A stretch of DNA of 64,000 bases from Corynebacterium sp. BD556 (GTDB lineage Bacteria; Actinomycetota; Actinomycetes; Mycobacteriales; Mycobacteriaceae): positions 1,426,001 through 1,490,000 of the forward strand of contig NZ_CP141643.1 of the NCBI RefSeq assembly GCF_038452275.1. The letters run 5' to 3'. Below the pieces are notes generated by a model. It was given only the letters and a program-made list of their open reading frames with translations. It ran no database searches and was not told where the DNA came from. Position 1 is the stretch's first letter. Each line of letters opens with the position of its first letter. Positions 54,810 to 64,000 of this stretch are shown here, one piece after another. The translations under genes were made by a program, and so were the position numbers.

Positions 54810-54958
54810 TGCAAACCGCCCGGCAGGTTGACCCACATGCCGCCGCGGGAGTTGAAAGTCACCGGCCCCACCTTGGTGGACACGGACGCGCCGGATTTGG
54901 AAATGTTGAGCCAAGAACCTTTGCCCAGCTTCTTCTTTTGGCGATACAAGATACCCAT
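54788..54958 (-). CDS. DUF4236-like small protein
   Basis: A 56-residue protein with MGILYRQKKKLGKGSWLN, then SKSGASVSTKVGPVTFNSRG and NLPGGLHYRGKWK, resembling the DUF4236 pattern (basic LG.G..LN.SKSG motif). The ATG follows TAGAAT by 8 nt (leaderless). It is too small for most ORF calls and its 3' end overlaps the end of mutY by 22 nt. Basic overall; function unknown. Confidence 0.78.
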   Translation of the reverse strand: MGILYRQKKKLGKGSWLNISKSGASVSTKVGPVTFNSRGGMWVNLPGGLHYRGKWK

Positions 54959-55001
54959 GGGGATTAATTCTACTGCGCAACGTCCGTATTAAGGTGTGCT
55001 T

Positions 55002-55781
55002 ATGCACATGGTGGCGGGATACGGCTGGGAAACGGTTGCGCTGGCTTTCGCCATGACAATGCTCGCTGGCTTATCGACGGGCATCGGCGGACTCATCGTC
55101 GCCCTGAAATCTTCCCCCTCGCACCGCTTCCTCGCCTCCTCACTGGGTTTTTCCAGCGGCGTGATGGTCTACATTTCATTGGTAGAAATCCTCCCGAAAG
55201 GTATCGCGGAAGTCGGCGAAGCGCCCGGGGTGGCTGCTTTTTTCGTGGGGGTGGCGCTCATCGCAGTCATTGACCGGCTGGTGCCGGAGGACGTCAACCC
55301 CCATGAACCTTTGGAAGCACAGCAGTCCTCGCGCCTAGCTAAGGCGGGGCTGCTTACCGCGGTAGCCATCGCGGCGCACAATTTCCCGGAAGGCTTCGCC
55401 ACGTTCATGGCGGCTCTGGCCGACCCGGTACTCGCCGCCCCGATCGCCGTCGCCATCGCGATCCACAACATTCCGGAGGGCATTGCGGTGGCCGCCCCGC
55501 TACGCGAAGCGACTGGGCGCAAGTGGCGCGCCGCCGGCTGGGCTACCTTCTCCGGTTTGGCGGAGCCGCTCGGCGCGCTCATCGGTTTCCTTTTGCTGCT
55601 GCCTTTCATGGGTCCATCTACCCTCGGCTACTCCTATGCGGCGGTCGCCGGGATCATGGTGTTCATCAGCTTTGACAAGCTTCTGCCCAGCGCTTTTCGG
55701 ACCGGGCACCATCACCACGGCATTTATGGGGTGATCGCCGGGATGGGGGTCATGGCGGTCAGCCTCATCTTAATGCCTTAA
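55002..55781 (+). CDS. zupT: Zinc transporter ZupT (ZIP family)
   Basis: ZupT imports zinc and some other divalent metals across the membrane. The 259-residue protein has eight hydrophobic segments, the metal motifs HNFPEGFATF and HNIPEGIAVA in the middle, and a HHHHG loop near the C-terminus that could bind metal. The ATG at 55002 follows TAAGGT by 6 nt (leaderless). It is the second zinc uptake system in the window. Confidence 0.93.
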   Translation: MHMVAGYGWETVALAFAMTMLAGLSTGIGGLIVALKSSPSHRFLASSLGFSSGVMVYISLVEILPKGIAEVGEAPGVAAFFVGVALIAVIDRLVPEDVNPHEPLEAQQSSRLAKAGLLTAVAIAAHNFPEGFATFMAALADPVLAAPIAVAIAIHNIPEGIAVAAPLREATGRKWRAAGWATFSGLAEPLGALIGFLLLLPFMGPSTLGYSYAAVAGIMVFISFDKLLPSAFRTGHHHHGIYGVIAGMGVMAVSLILMP

Positions 55782-55822
55782 AAACGGCTTATATTTTCGT
55801 CCACCTCAGTAAAATCCTTCGC

Positions 55823-57157
55823 ATGTCAGTCCGCCACCTCCTCGCCGCACTGTTGACCACAGTCGCCCTCGCCGCTCCCGCCGTGCCCGCACTCGCCCAA
55901 CCAGGCCCAACCCCACAGCAGCTTGTCGACGGCCTCCGCCACGCCGCCACCACACCTCCTGGCAACCTTGTCGCAAGCTACGACCCCTTCTACGACGACC
56001 CGGTCCCTGCCCTCGGCGCCCCGGGCACGAAGCTGCGCACCCAACCAGCTCCCCACCTGCTCAACATCCTCGGCCCGGACTTTCCCGGCTACGCGGAGAA
56101 AATCCTTTACACCTCCACCACGGTTCACGGCGAGCCGATAGCTACCTCCGGGGTTGTGATCCAGCCCGCGCAACCCTGGCGCGGAAAAGGCCCCACCCCC
56201 ACAGTCGTCTTCGCCCCCGGCACCCGCGGCTCAGGTGATGTCTGCGCCCCCTCCCGCGGCCCGTGGATGACCGCCCAACTCGACGTTTTGGCCCCCGCCT
56301 TGGGCTTCAACTACGAGCTGCCCAACTACACCGCAGCAGCTCTTTTGGGCATGCGTGTGGTCGTGGTGGACTACATCGGCCTAGGCACTCCCGGAGCACA
56401 CACCTACGTGCTTCACGACGAGGAAGCCCGCGCTGTCCTCGACGCTGCCCGCGCCGTCGTGCCCGCCGGTGAACCCGTCGCCTTCTACGGCTACTCCCAA
56501 GGCGGCGGGGCCGTAGCGGCAGCCGCTGAGTTGCAGCCCACTTACGCACCTGAGTTAAATCTCAAAGGCACGTTCGCGGGTGCTCCCCCAGCGGATCTTT
56601 TCGCCACCATGCAAGGCGTAGACAACTCCCTCATCACCGCTGTTTTAGGCTACGCGCTCAACGGCTGGGTTCAGCGTTACCCGCATCTGCGCGCAACTGT
56701 GGAACCGCTGCTCAACGAACGCGGCCGTGAATTCGTCCACTCCACAGCCAACTCCTGCATGCCCGACGGGGCGCTGCGCTGGGCGTTGACGGACACACGC
56801 TCACTGACCACGACAGGCGAATCGCTCGCGCAAATCGCCACCCGCTTACCGGAGCTAAGCGCCCTGTTCGATTCCCAGCAGCTGGGCCGCCGCCCATTTT
56901 CCGCCCCGATCATGGTCAGTACCGGCGGCAACGACGACCTCGTTCCCTCCCCGCAGGTTGTGCAGTTGGCGCGCGACTATTGCGCCGCCGGGATGAACGT
57001 AAACCTGCTCAACGAAAACATTCCCCCGCTGACCCCCACCATCAAAATCGGGATCAACCACGGCGTGGGGATCTTCACCCAGTCCTTCCCGTCGATGCAG
57101 TGGATCTACGACCGCTTCAACGATGTGCCGGTCACGTCGAACTGCGGCACTTTCTAA
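55823..57157 (+). CDS. Secretory lipase (LIP family)
   Basis: A 444-residue exported serine esterase. It begins with a Sec signal peptide (cleavage near VPALAQPG), then a secretory lipase domain with VVVVDYIGLGTPG, nucleophile S225 in FYGYSQGGGAVA, the acid Asp in GNDDLVPSP and His in KIGINHGVG. Four cysteines in the mature part may form disulphides. It probably acts on lipids in the envelope or medium. The ATG follows TAAAAT by 7 nt (leaderless). Confidence 0.9.
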   Translation: MSVRHLLAALLTTVALAAPAVPALAQPGPTPQQLVDGLRHAATTPPGNLVASYDPFYDDPVPALGAPGTKLRTQPAPHLLNILGPDFPGYAEKILYTSTTVHGEPIATSGVVIQPAQPWRGKGPTPTVVFAPGTRGSGDVCAPSRGPWMTAQLDVLAPALGFNYELPNYTAAALLGMRVVVVDYIGLGTPGAHTYVLHDEEARAVLDAARAVVPAGEPVAFYGYSQGGGAVAAAAELQPTYAPELNLKGTFAGAPPADLFATMQGVDNSLITAVLGYALNGWVQRYPHLRATVEPLLNERGREFVHSTANSCMPDGALRWALTDTRSLTTTGESLAQIATRLPELSALFDSQQLGRRPFSAPIMVSTGGNDDLVPSPQVVQLARDYCAAGMNVNLLNENIPPLTPTIKIGINHGVGIFTQSFPSMQWIYDRFNDVPVTSNCGTF

Positions 57158-57187
57158 GTTGCTGGCGCTTCCCGTCTGCACAGCGCG

Positions 57188-57231
57188 AAACCGCGCCGCC
57201 TTCCGCTTCGATGCGGGAGGCGGCGCGGTTT
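57188..57231. terminator. Bidirectional terminator between lipase gene and clpC
   Basis: A 14-bp perfect stem (AAACCGCGCCGCCT and AGGCGGCGCGGTTT) with a 16-nt loop and A/T flanks lies in the 92-nt gap between the two converging genes. Confidence 0.88.
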
Positions 57232-57249
57232 ATTTGCGCCCCTGTTTAT

Positions 57250-59985
57250 CTACATCGGCTGGCCAGCCCCAGCGGGTGAGCCTGCGCCCCCCTCGCCTTC
57301 ATCTGTGGTGGGCAAAACATCGGGCTTGACCGAAACGGTTTCAGGCTGCGCTGAATCATCTTCGTCGATCTCCCGGACTTCGACTTCTTCAGCGGCGTCG
57401 AAAGTCTCAGGCGGCAGCGGCTTCGGGCGCGGGGTGAAGGTGAACTTCGCGCCCTCGGCTGCCTTGCCACGAGCGTTGCGGGCAGCCTCGACGTCACCAT
57501 CCCAGTTCTCCACATCGACGGTGATGATCTCACCAGCGCCGATTTCACCAAAGAGGATCTTTTCGGACAAAACGTCCTCGATTTCTCGCTGAATGGTGCG
57601 ACGCAGCGGGCGCGCACCGAGCACCGGGTCAAACCCGCGCACGGCGAGCAGGTTCTTTGCCTTCTCACTCAGTTCAATGCCCATGTCTTGGGCCGCCAGG
57701 TTCTTATCCACCCGGCCGACGAGCAGGTCAACCATCTGGACAATTTCTTCCTGGGTGAGCTGGCGAAAGACCACGATCTCGTCGATACGGTTGAGGAACT
57801 CGGGGCGGAAGTGCTTCTTCAGCTCATCGTGGACCTTGTTTTTCATCCGGTCGTATTGGGCGTCGGCGTCGACCGCTGTATCACCCGTAAAACCTAAACC
57901 GACCGCCTTAGAGATGTCGCTGGTGCCCAGGTTCGAGGTGAAAATCAAAACGGTGTTCTTGAAGTCAACCACACGGCCCTGCCCGTCAGTGACGTGGCCT
58001 TCCTCCAGGACTTGCAAAAGCGTGTTGTAGATCTCCTTGTGTGCCTTCTCAATTTCGTCGAAAAGCACAACGGAAAACGGCTTGCGGCGAACCTTCTCCG
58101 TCAACTGGCCACCCTCCTCGTAACCGACGTATCCCGGAGGGGCCCCGAACAGGCGGGAGGCGGTGAAACGGTCGTGGAACTCGCCCATGTCCACCTGAAC
58201 CAAGGAATCTTCATCGCCGAAAAGGAACTCCGCTAGCGCCTTAGACAGCTCCGTCTTTCCCACACCTGAGGGCCCGGCGAAGATAAACGAGCCCGATGGG
58301 CGCTTCGGGTCTTTCAGGCCCGCGCGGGTGCGTCGGATCGAGCGGGACACGGCGCGCACCGCCTCGTCCTGCCCAATGATGCGTTTGTGCAGCTCAGTTT
58401 CCATGTTCAACAGGCGCGAAGATTCGGACTCAGTGAGCTTGAACACCGGAATGCCGGTCCAATTAGCCAACACGTCCGCGATCTGTTCCTCGCCAACCTC
58501 AGCGATTTCTTCGAGGTCGCCGTCGCGCCACTTCTTTTCCTTTTCTGAACGCTCCTCGCCCAGCTTGCGTTCGGTGTCGCGCAGCCCAGCGGCCTTCTCG
58601 AAATCTTGGGCGTCAATGGCCGCTTCCTTTTCCTTGCGCACCTCGGCGATGCGCTCGTCGACCTCACGCAAGCCCTCCGGCGCAGTCATGCGCTTGATAC
58701 GCATGCGGGCTCCCGCCTCATCGAGCAGGTCAACGGCTTTGTCCGGCAAGAAACGGTCATTGATGTAGCGGTCCGACAGGTTCGCCGCGGCCGCCAACGC
58801 ATCATCGGTGTAAGACACGCGGTGGTGTGCCTCGTAACGGTCGCGCAGACCCTTGAGGATGGTCACGGTGTCCTCGACGGAGGGTTCATCTACCTGCACC
58901 GGCTGGAAGCGACGCTCCAACGCAGCGTCCTTTTCGATGTGTTTGCGGTACTCATCGAGCGTTGTCGCACCGATGGTCTGAAGCTCACCGCGAGCCAGTT
59001 TCGGCTTCAGCAGCGAAGCTGCGTCGATGGCTCCTTCGGCTGCTCCAGCGCCGACCAGGGTGTGGATCTCATCAATGAACAAGATGATGTCGCCGCGCTG
59101 GTTAATTTCCTTGAGCACCTTTTTCAGTCGCTCCTCGAAGTCACCACGGTAACGCGAACCGGCGACCAGGGAACCCAGGTCGAGGGAGTACACCTGCTTA
59201 TCTTTAAGAGTCTCCGGCACCTTGCCGTTGGCGATATCTAGCGCCAGACCTTCAACGACGGCTGTTTTGCCCACACCTGGCTCACCAATGAGGACCGGAT
59301 TATTCTTGGTGCGCCGCGACAGGACTTGCATGATGCGCTCGATTTCTTTGTCGCGGCCAACCACCGGGTCGAGTTTGCCCTCACGGGCAGCCGCGGTGAG
59401 GTTGCGGCCGAATTGGTCCAGCACCAGCGAGTTGGAACGCTCGCCTTGCTGGCCTCCGCGACCGCCGCCACCCATAGCGCCGCCGGCTCCGGCTCCTGCG
59501 AAGCCTCCGCCTTGCTGGGGCGCTTCCGGGTTCTGGCCTTCGCCGCCTTCGTAGCCGGAAAGTAGCTGGATAACTTGCTGACGCACCCGCGGCAGATCAG
59601 CGCCCAGCTTGATCAGCACTTGGGCTGCCACGCCTTCCCCCTCACGGATGAGGCCAAGCAATAAAAACTCGGTGCCGATGTATTTGTGGCCCATTTGCAG
59701 ACCTTCCCGCAGGGAAAGCTCAAGGACTTTCTTGGCACGCGGGGTAAAGGGGATGTGGCCGGTGACAGGCTGGCTGCCTTGGCCGATGATTTCTTCGACC
59801 TCGCGGCGCACATCCTCGAGGTTGATCCCCATGGACTCCAGCGCTTTCGCGGCGACGCCTTCGCCCTCTTTGATTAGGCCGAGCAGGATGTGCTCGGTGC
59901 CCATGTAATTGTGGTTCAGCGCCCGCGCCTCCTCCTGTGCCAGGACAATAACGCGGCGGGCCCGGTCGGTAAACCGCTCGAACAT
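57250..59985 (-). CDS. clpC: ClpC ATPase of the Clp protease
   Basis: ClpC unfolds proteins and feeds them to ClpP. The 911-residue HSP100 protein has an N-domain ([20 protein letters not shown], about 1-150), Gly-rich linker, NBD1 with GEPGVGKT, a UVR/M domain ([19 protein letters not shown]), NBD2 with GPSGVGKTE, the ClpP loop GFTGDT-like region and an acidic C-terminal tail. A ClgR-type operator is present upstream. In mycobacteria and corynebacteria this protein is essential. Confidence 0.97.
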   Translation of the reverse strand: MFERFTDRARRVIVLAQEEARALNHNYMGTEHILLGLIKEGEGVAAKALESMGINLEDVRREVEEIIGQGSQPVTGHIPFTPRAKKVLELSLREGLQMGHKYIGTEFLLLGLIREGEGVAAQVLIKLGADLPRVRQQVIQLLSGYEGGEGQNPEAPQQGGGFAGAGAGGAMGGGGRGGQQGERSNSLVLDQFGRNLTAAAREGKLDPVVGRDKEIERIMQVLSRRTKNNPVLIGEPGVGKTAVVEGLALDIANGKVPETLKDKQVYSLDLGSLVAGSRYRGDFEERLKKVLKEINQRGDIILFIDEIHTLVGAGAAEGAIDAASLLKPKLARGELQTIGATTLDEYRKHIEKDAALERRFQPVQVDEPSVEDTVTILKGLRDRYEAHHRVSYTDDALAAAANLSDRYINDRFLPDKAVDLLDEAGARMRIKRMTAPEGLREVDERIAEVRKEKEAAIDAQDFEKAAGLRDTERKLGEERSEKEKKWRDGDLEEIAEVGEEQIADVLANWTGIPVFKLTESESSRLLNMETELHKRIIGQDEAVRAVSRSIRRTRAGLKDPKRPSGSFIFAGPSGVGKTELSKALAEFLFGDEDSLVQVDMGEFHDRFTASRLFGAPPGYVGYEEGGQLTEKVRRKPFSVVLFDEIEKAHKEIYNTLLQVLEEGHVTDGQGRVVDFKNTVLIFTSNLGTSDISKAVGLGFTGDTAVDADAQYDRMKNKVHDELKKHFRPEFLNRIDEIVVFRQLTQEEIVQMVDLLVGRVDKNLAAQDMGIELSEKAKNLLAVRGFDPVLGARPLRRTIQREIEDVLSEKILFGEIGAGEIITVDVENWDGDVEAARNARGKAAEGAKFTFTPRPKPLPPETFDAAEEVEVREIDEDDSAQPETVSVKPDVLPTTDEGEGGAGSPAGAGQPM

Positions 59986-60117
59986 GTGGTCACCCTTCTT
60001 GTTGCTAAGTGAGATTCGCTAAAAGTTGCCATCCACCATAACGCCCACTGCGGACAACCCTTCCCCACATGTGGCCACCCTTTCGATTTTTCCCCCATTT
60101 ACCCAGTTCAACGGCGG

Positions 60118-60136
60118 TGTTCGCCCGTAGCGAACA
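60118..60136. promoter_or_regulatory. ClgR-type operator upstream of clpC
   Basis: A perfect 7-bp inverted repeat TGTTCGC, spacer CCGTA, GCGAACA. It matches the GTTCGC-N5-GCG sites bound by ClgR, which controls clpC and clpP in actinobacteria. The site lies 133 bp before the clpC ATG. ClgR itself is not in this window. Confidence 0.7.
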
Positions 60137-60624
60137 TCTCTTAGCGCCGCACTTTCCACGCCCACACAATCACTGCAACCAGCCGATAGTCGGAGCACCT
60201 CTCCCACCTCATGCCCAGACTTCAGCGGCGCCGCCTTGCCCGCCCTCAAACAGCAGCACCCCATTTTTCATCGAGTTGGCGGCTGGGATTTCCTAGGCAA
60301 GCAATCCAACCGCAGCGAAGATGGGTGGCTGCGTAATCTGGTGCACTTCTGGCGCTTGCAGCACGTTTATGACCCACCCGGGATTGACCAGCACCAAAAC
60401 AGAATCCGTTGATGTTGTGGTGGCGACAAGCTCAGGGGGATGGGATACATACCTCCGCGTGGTTCGGCGCTATAACCCGCGTGGAGATTTCCACCGCGGC
60501 GAGCATCGCATGAGCAGCTTGCGAGTCGAATCAGGGCCGGGGTTTCGAGGTGGGGCGCAAGCGTGCGGTCTCCGCCACCTCACCGTGTCAGGCACATGAC
60601 AACAAACGGAGTTGTTTGCGGAGA
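60137..60624. other. Gene-poor interval between clpC and lysS
   Basis: Of the 639 bases between clpC and lysS, this part holds no gene I can support. Seen are a hairpin CGCGTGGA/TCCACCGCG at 60478-60498, a palindrome CCGATAGTCGG near 60183, and close to the lysS stop an inverted repeat GTCTCCGC/GCGGAGAC with an inner AACAAACGGAGTTGTT hairpin that could help end lysS transcription. In mycobacteria lsr2 stands between clpC and lysS; no Lsr2-like frame is present here. Confidence 0.5.
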
Positions 60625-62175
60625 CTAATTCGCCTCAGGCTTGACCAGCGGGAAAAGGACAGTTTCGCGGATTCCCAAACCCGTCAGGGCCATCAGCAGG
60701 CGGTCGACACCCATGCCAGTGCCGGCGGTCGGCGGCATGCCTTGCTCCATGGCGGCGAGGAAGTCCTCGTCAAGCACCATCGCTTCATCGTCGCCGTGGG
60801 CCGCCAGACGGGCTTGATCCTCGAAGCGCTGGCGTTGAATTACCGGGTCAACCAGCTCCGAGTAGCCCGTGGCCAACTCGAAGCCGCGAACGTAGAGGTC
60901 CCACTTCTCAGTCATGCCCTTCTTTTCCCGGTGGTCGCGGGTCAGCGGAGAAGTCTCGACTGGGAAGTTAATCACAAAGGTCGGCTCGTAGAGCTGATCG
61001 GAGCACAGGTGCTCCCAGATTTCCTCAACAAGCTTGCCGTGCAACCAGCCCTCACCCTCAGGTACCTTCAAACCAATTACCTCCGCGACGGCCTTAAGCT
61101 CCGCCACGGAAGAATCGACGGTAACCTCCATGCTGCCCGGATGCTTGCGCTGCAGCGCTTCATTGAGGGAAGGGTACATCTCCAGCACCTTCCACTCGCC
61201 GCCGAAGTCGTACTCGGTGCCGTCGGCAAGCGTGACCTTGTGCGAACCGAAAACCTCCTGCGCCGCAAACTGCACCAAACCCTTGGTCATCTCCGCGCAG
61301 TCTTTGTAGGTTCCCCATGCCTGGTATGTCTCGAGCATGGTGAACTCCGGCGAGTGAGAGGAATCGACGCCTTCGTTGCGGAAATTACGGTTGATCTCAA
61401 AAACACGCTCAATGCCGCCGACGACGCAGCGCTTGAGAAAAAGCTCCGGCGCAATGCGCAGGTAAAGATCAATGTCCATCGCGTTGGAACGAGTCACGAA
61501 AGGCCGCGCCGCAGCACCACCGTGCAGCGTCTGCAACATCGGGGTTTCCACCTCAACAAAGTCCAGCCCCGTCAGATACTTGCGCACCGCGGCGATCACT
61601 TTGATTCGGGTCATCGCGTTGTCGCGGGCCGCCTCGCGCATGATCAGGTCAGTGTAGCGGTGACGGACGCGCTGCTCCTCGTTCATGTCAGCAAAAGCCA
61701 CCGGCAGCGGACGCAGCGCCTTCGCCGCCATGTGCCAAGACTTCGCCATCACCGACAGCTCCCCGCGGCGCGAAGCGATCACGCGGCCGCGCACGGAAAC
61801 AATGTCGCCCAGATCGACGTCTTCCTTCCAGGAAGTCAAAGCTTCTTCCCCGACCTCAGCAAGCGAAAGCATGACCTGCAACTGGGTGCCGTTTCCCTCC
61901 TGCAAAGAAGCAAAGCACAGCTTGCCTGTGTCACGCTTGAACATGATTCGCCCGGCAACAGCGACCTCATCTTGAGTCTCCTCGCCCGCGTGCAGGGAAA
62001 CTACGTCCCCGTCAGCCGTCTCGCCCTCGGCAAGGACGACGTAACGCTCGCGGATCTCGCTCAACGACTCGGTGCGGTCGACCACAACCGGGTAAGCCTC
62101 ACGGCCGGAATCGATAAGCTTCTGGCGCTTCGCGCGGCGGAACTGTTGCTGCTGTGAAAGGTCCTGGGTAGTCAC
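60625..62175 (-). CDS. lysS: Lysyl-tRNA synthetase (class II)
   Basis: LysS charges tRNA-Lys. The 516-residue protein has an OB-fold anticodon domain ([33 protein letters not shown]), motif 2 around [24 protein letters not shown] split by [12 protein letters not shown], and motif 3 [18 protein letters not shown] 62175 (GTGACTACC) is chosen; TACTCT lies 8 nt upstream. The frame is open 17 more codons into the next gene's end. Confidence 0.96.
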   Translation of the reverse strand: MTTQDLSQQQQFRRAKRQKLIDSGREAYPVVVDRTESLSEIRERYVVLAEGETADGDVVSLHAGEETQDEVAVAGRIMFKRDTGKLCFASLQEGNGTQLQVMLSLAEVGEEALTSWKEDVDLGDIVSVRGRVIASRRGELSVMAKSWHMAAKALRPLPVAFADMNEEQRVRHRYTDLIMREAARDNAMTRIKVIAAVRKYLTGLDFVEVETPMLQTLHGGAAARPFVTRSNAMDIDLYLRIAPELFLKRCVVGGIERVFEINRNFRNEGVDSSHSPEFTMLETYQAWGTYKDCAEMTKGLVQFAAQEVFGSHKVTLADGTEYDFGGEWKVLEMYPSLNEALQRKHPGSMEVTVDSSVAELKAVAEVIGLKVPEGEGWLHGKLVEEIWEHLCSDQLYEPTFVINFPVETSPLTRDHREKKGMTEKWDLYVRGFELATGYSELVDPVIQRQRFEDQARLAAHGDDEAMVLDEDFLAAMEQGMPPTAGTGMGVDRLLMALTGLGIRETVLFPLVKPEAN

Positions 62176-62210
62176 GCCCTCATAGAGTAGTGCCTGCCCC
62201 TGACGAGATG

Positions 62211-63410
62211 CTACTGACCTGGGCACAGCGGCAACTGCAAACGGTCATCTTCAGCGTTCGCGCCGTTAATCAAGATGCGGACATCAGTGCGGTCCTCCGG
62301 CGCCATCACAAACGCCGGCGGGGTCACCCCCGGAACCTCAAAGGAATTAATCATGCAGGACCCGGAACCCAAAGCCACACCTTCCGCCTTGCCCGGAAGG
62401 CCAGCGTCGCGGTCCTGCTCGGAAACGTACTTGGCAATGCTGACCCCCAGGCTCTCACCCGCGCAGCGGATCTTCGCCGTCTGGTTTTGCTCCGGCTCAA
62501 CCGTATGGCAGGTCAGATCTTGCCAGCCTTTGCCGCCGTCACGGCTGGAAATCAATTCGGGATACGCTTCCTTCAGGGCCGCGTGTTCGCCCTCCCAGGC
62601 CTGTCCACGTTCGTTGATCCACCACCACAGCCCGGAGCCAAGCAGCAACAGCAACGCAAGCAGAACTGCGATTGCCGGCCACGGGGAAGAAAACCCAGTT
62701 GTGGGCACACTTTTGAGCAAACGGCGCGGCGGGCGGGGCTGCTTAATCGGCTCACCGGCGAGAACGCGCAGGTAGTTCTGGCAGTTACCGCTGCTTGCCA
62801 CCATCTCCGGGTCGATGGCAAGCCCCGTCAGGTCAGCGACTAGCTCAATGAAAGTCACCCTGTTTTGGCCGGCGGTGCTGTTATCTATCTGCGCAGTAGG
62901 CCCCACCATGGACATCTTCACCGGCGCCGATGCCCAACCGGGCTGCGCCAGCAGACGATCCAGGTTAATGGAGCGAGACACAAATCCCGGTTGCCCGATC
63001 TCCGCATAGTGGTCGATTGCCTCAGCGACTGGGAGCAAAAGGTTGAGAACCTCGCCAGTGTTGAAGTGCCCTTCCTTGGCAAAACGCTCCCGCGCCAGTT
63101 CTTTCAGCGGCATACCGGCTGGAGCGTCACGCACCACTACGAGCTTGCCGGCATCTGTTACCTGTGCGATCCGTGGGCTGAACACGCCGGGAAGGTTGGT
63201 TTTGCCCATTGCGGCCGCGACCTTTTCCACCTCCCCTGCCGCACCTGGAGACAAAGGGATGTTGAACTCCTCGACCTCCACGTCCGCCACCGCCGAACTG
63301 TCTTTGCGTGGCTGCGCACGGTAAAGCGTGGAGGTTTCGGTGCGTGCAACTTCCTCTACCTGCTCGTAGCCGGCGGCGCTGACGATGTCGGCGAGTGAGT
63401 TATCAGCCAT
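62211..63410 (-). CDS. Membrane protein with possible pseudokinase N-domain
   Basis: A 399-residue protein in three parts. Residues 1-205 resemble the layout of a degenerate protein-kinase fold ([10 protein letters not shown] as a vestigial strand, [42 protein letters not shown]) but lack catalytic HRD and DFG residues. One membrane segment follows near 235-255 ([20 protein letters not shown]). A C-terminal external part of about 140 residues has four cysteines (LTCHTV, IRCAGE, GSCMIN, PLCPG). The similarity to a pseudokinase is my inference. It overlaps the open upstream frame of lysS. Confidence 0.7.
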   Translation of the reverse strand: MADNSLADIVSAAGYEQVEEVARTETSTLYRAQPRKDSSAVADVEVEEFNIPLSPGAAGEVEKVAAAMGKTNLPGVFSPRIAQVTDAGKLVVVRDAPAGMPLKELARERFAKEGHFNTGEVLNLLLPVAEAIDHYAEIGQPGFVSRSINLDRLLAQPGWASAPVKMSMVGPTAQIDNSTAGQNRVTFIELVADLTGLAIDPEMVASSGNCQNYLRVLAGEPIKQPRPPRRLLKSVPTTGFSSPWPAIAVLLALLLLLGSGLWWWINERGQAWEGEHAALKEAYPELISSRDGGKGWQDLTCHTVEPEQNQTAKIRCAGESLGVSIAKYVSEQDRDAGLPGKAEGVALGSGSCMINSFEVPGVTPPAFVMAPEDRTDVRILINGANAEDDRLQLPLCPGQ

Positions 63411-63723
63411 GGAAAAATCCTTAACAGTTGCGGGCAAAAAGTTCGCGCATGTGCGTCAACATGCAGATTTTAACGGATCCCCCTGGCGTTTCGTGCTCAA
63501 CGTGGGTTTGCCGTCTCCACAGTGAGGGCCAGCGTGGGGCTTTCGGGTGAGAAAAGCCGGACAATGCCGCGCCGCTAAAAGCAGTCTCACATCCCGTTTC
63601 ACACTCCGGCGCGGCCTGCTTGGAGCTTGAAAAGAACTGTCCTCGCGCGTGCCGACTTTAGCTACGTGTGGAAGCTTGCGATTCCATCGAGGTTGTCTGT
63701 TGCGGCTTTTTCGTTCGTGGTGG
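63411..63723. other. Intergenic region upstream of the pseudokinase-like gene
   Basis: About 310 bases between the panC stop and the next gene. I see no convincing gene, terminator or operator. Some short GC-rich inverted stretches occur, but none has a T-run; an open frame at 63456-63746 on the minus strand lacks a plausible start and looks accidental. Confidence 0.4.
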
Positions 63724-64000
63724 CTAGTGCGCGGGCAGGTTAGCAAAGCCGATGCCGACGGGCACCCCGACGTTGTCGGCGAGGCGCACTTTTTCTAAGT
63801 CGACGGCGGCCAGCAGGCGCGCATCGCCTTGTTTCGGGGCTGGCCCGAAGGCAAGGTTGCGCAGTTCGAGGTAGGCAGGTTCGACTCCTGCCGCTGCGAG
63901 GACGCTGCGGGCGGTATCTACCACGGCTTGACCGCCGTTTTGCGCCACATGGGCCCCGGCGGTCAGTGCTGCAGACAGCGCTAGTGCGTGTTCGCGTTCG
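63724..64000 (-). CDS. panC: Pantothenate synthetase, C-terminal part (runs off the window)
   Basis: The frame continues beyond the window edge; about 91 residues are seen, from REHALALSAALTAGAH to the stop. The stretch AYLELRNLAF, followed by GDARLLAAVDLEKVRLADNV, matches the C-terminal end of PanC, which joins pantoate and beta-alanine. In mycobacteria panC also lies near lysS. The N-terminal ATP-binding region is outside, so the call is made from the tail only. Confidence 0.72.
   Translation of the reverse strand, partial: EREHALALSAALTAGAHVAQNGGQAVVDTARSVLAAAGVEPAYLELRNLAFGPAPKQGDARLLAAVDLEKVRLADNVGVPVGIGFANLPAH

Noticed and set aside
60321..60599. 92-codon frame in the clpC-lysS gap
   Set aside because: No family match, no ribosome site, and amino-acid composition typical of random frames.
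60550..62157. 535-codon open frame opposite lysS
   Set aside because: Antisense to LysS with no plausible start site or family features.
63456..63746. 96-codon minus-strand frame between panC and the next gene
   Set aside because: It overlaps the end of panC in another frame, lacks a start signal and has no motif.

Overview
The window reads as a chromosomal segment of a Corynebacterium species, probably close to C. glutamicum in gene order. The evidence is mycothiol synthase (mshD), the threonine exporter thrE, the LacI-type regulator ipsA, pst and phoRS gene sets of corynebacterial type, DUF3073 and DUF4236 small proteins, high G+C, and many genes whose start codon lies 6-8 nt after a -10 hexamer (leaderless transcripts). 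The identification comes from recognising protein families and remembered gene order; no database was searched.

Layout. 1-390: tRNA-Lys(TTT) with its terminator, and the terminator of the next gene. 390-8600: CoA transferase cat, dusB, phoU, and the phosphate ABC transporter operon pstS-pstC-pstA-pstB, with a four-fold 11-bp-spaced GTT heptamer array upstream of pstS. 8590-13350: mshD, a DUF2993 secreted protein, a nitrobindin-like protein, pabC-like aminotransferase, ygfZ-like folate protein, DUF3073. 13400-31600: eight de novo purine genes (purF-purM, purS-purQ-purL, purC, purB, purD), interspersed with a sterol-carrier protein, double-hotdog thioesterase, secreted nuclease nucH, glutathione peroxidase-like protein, DUF2334 protein, oligopeptidase B and a lipoprotein. 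31640-34540: HIT hydrolase, PhoS/PhoR two-component system, tRNA-Thr(TGT). 34600-43700: thrE, a lysine-rich DNA-binding-type protein, otsA, a lipoprotein and otsB (trehalose synthesis), ipsA, a zinc ABC transporter (znuACB) and an esterase. 43685-47850: rlmB, cysS, ispF, ispD, carD, read from carD towards rlmB. 48100-54960: lipoprotein, radA interrupted by an IS3-family element, disA, a membrane protein, carbonic anhydrase, mutY, DUF4236. 55000-64000: zupT, secretory lipase, clpC with an upstream ClgR-type operator, lysS, a membrane protein with a possible pseudokinase domain, and the 3' part of panC.

How the parts connect. The Pst transporter, PhoU, NucH and the PhoSR system belong to one phosphate-starvation response. 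The purine genes cover most of the route from PRPP to AMP/IMP precursors. OtsA and OtsB make trehalose, and IpsA is known in C. glutamicum as a regulator of inositol-derived lipids. Zinc uptake is represented twice (ZnuACB and ZupT).

The least ordinary features are the clean IS3 insertion in radA with a GGTC duplication, the Asp/His tandem repeat in ZnuA, the KKAT-repeat tail protein, the Pho-box-like array, the mutually exclusive inverted repeats upstream of the lipoprotein at 48116, and closely packed divergent leaderless promoters. I did not find a convincing novel multi-gene defence or biosynthetic system.
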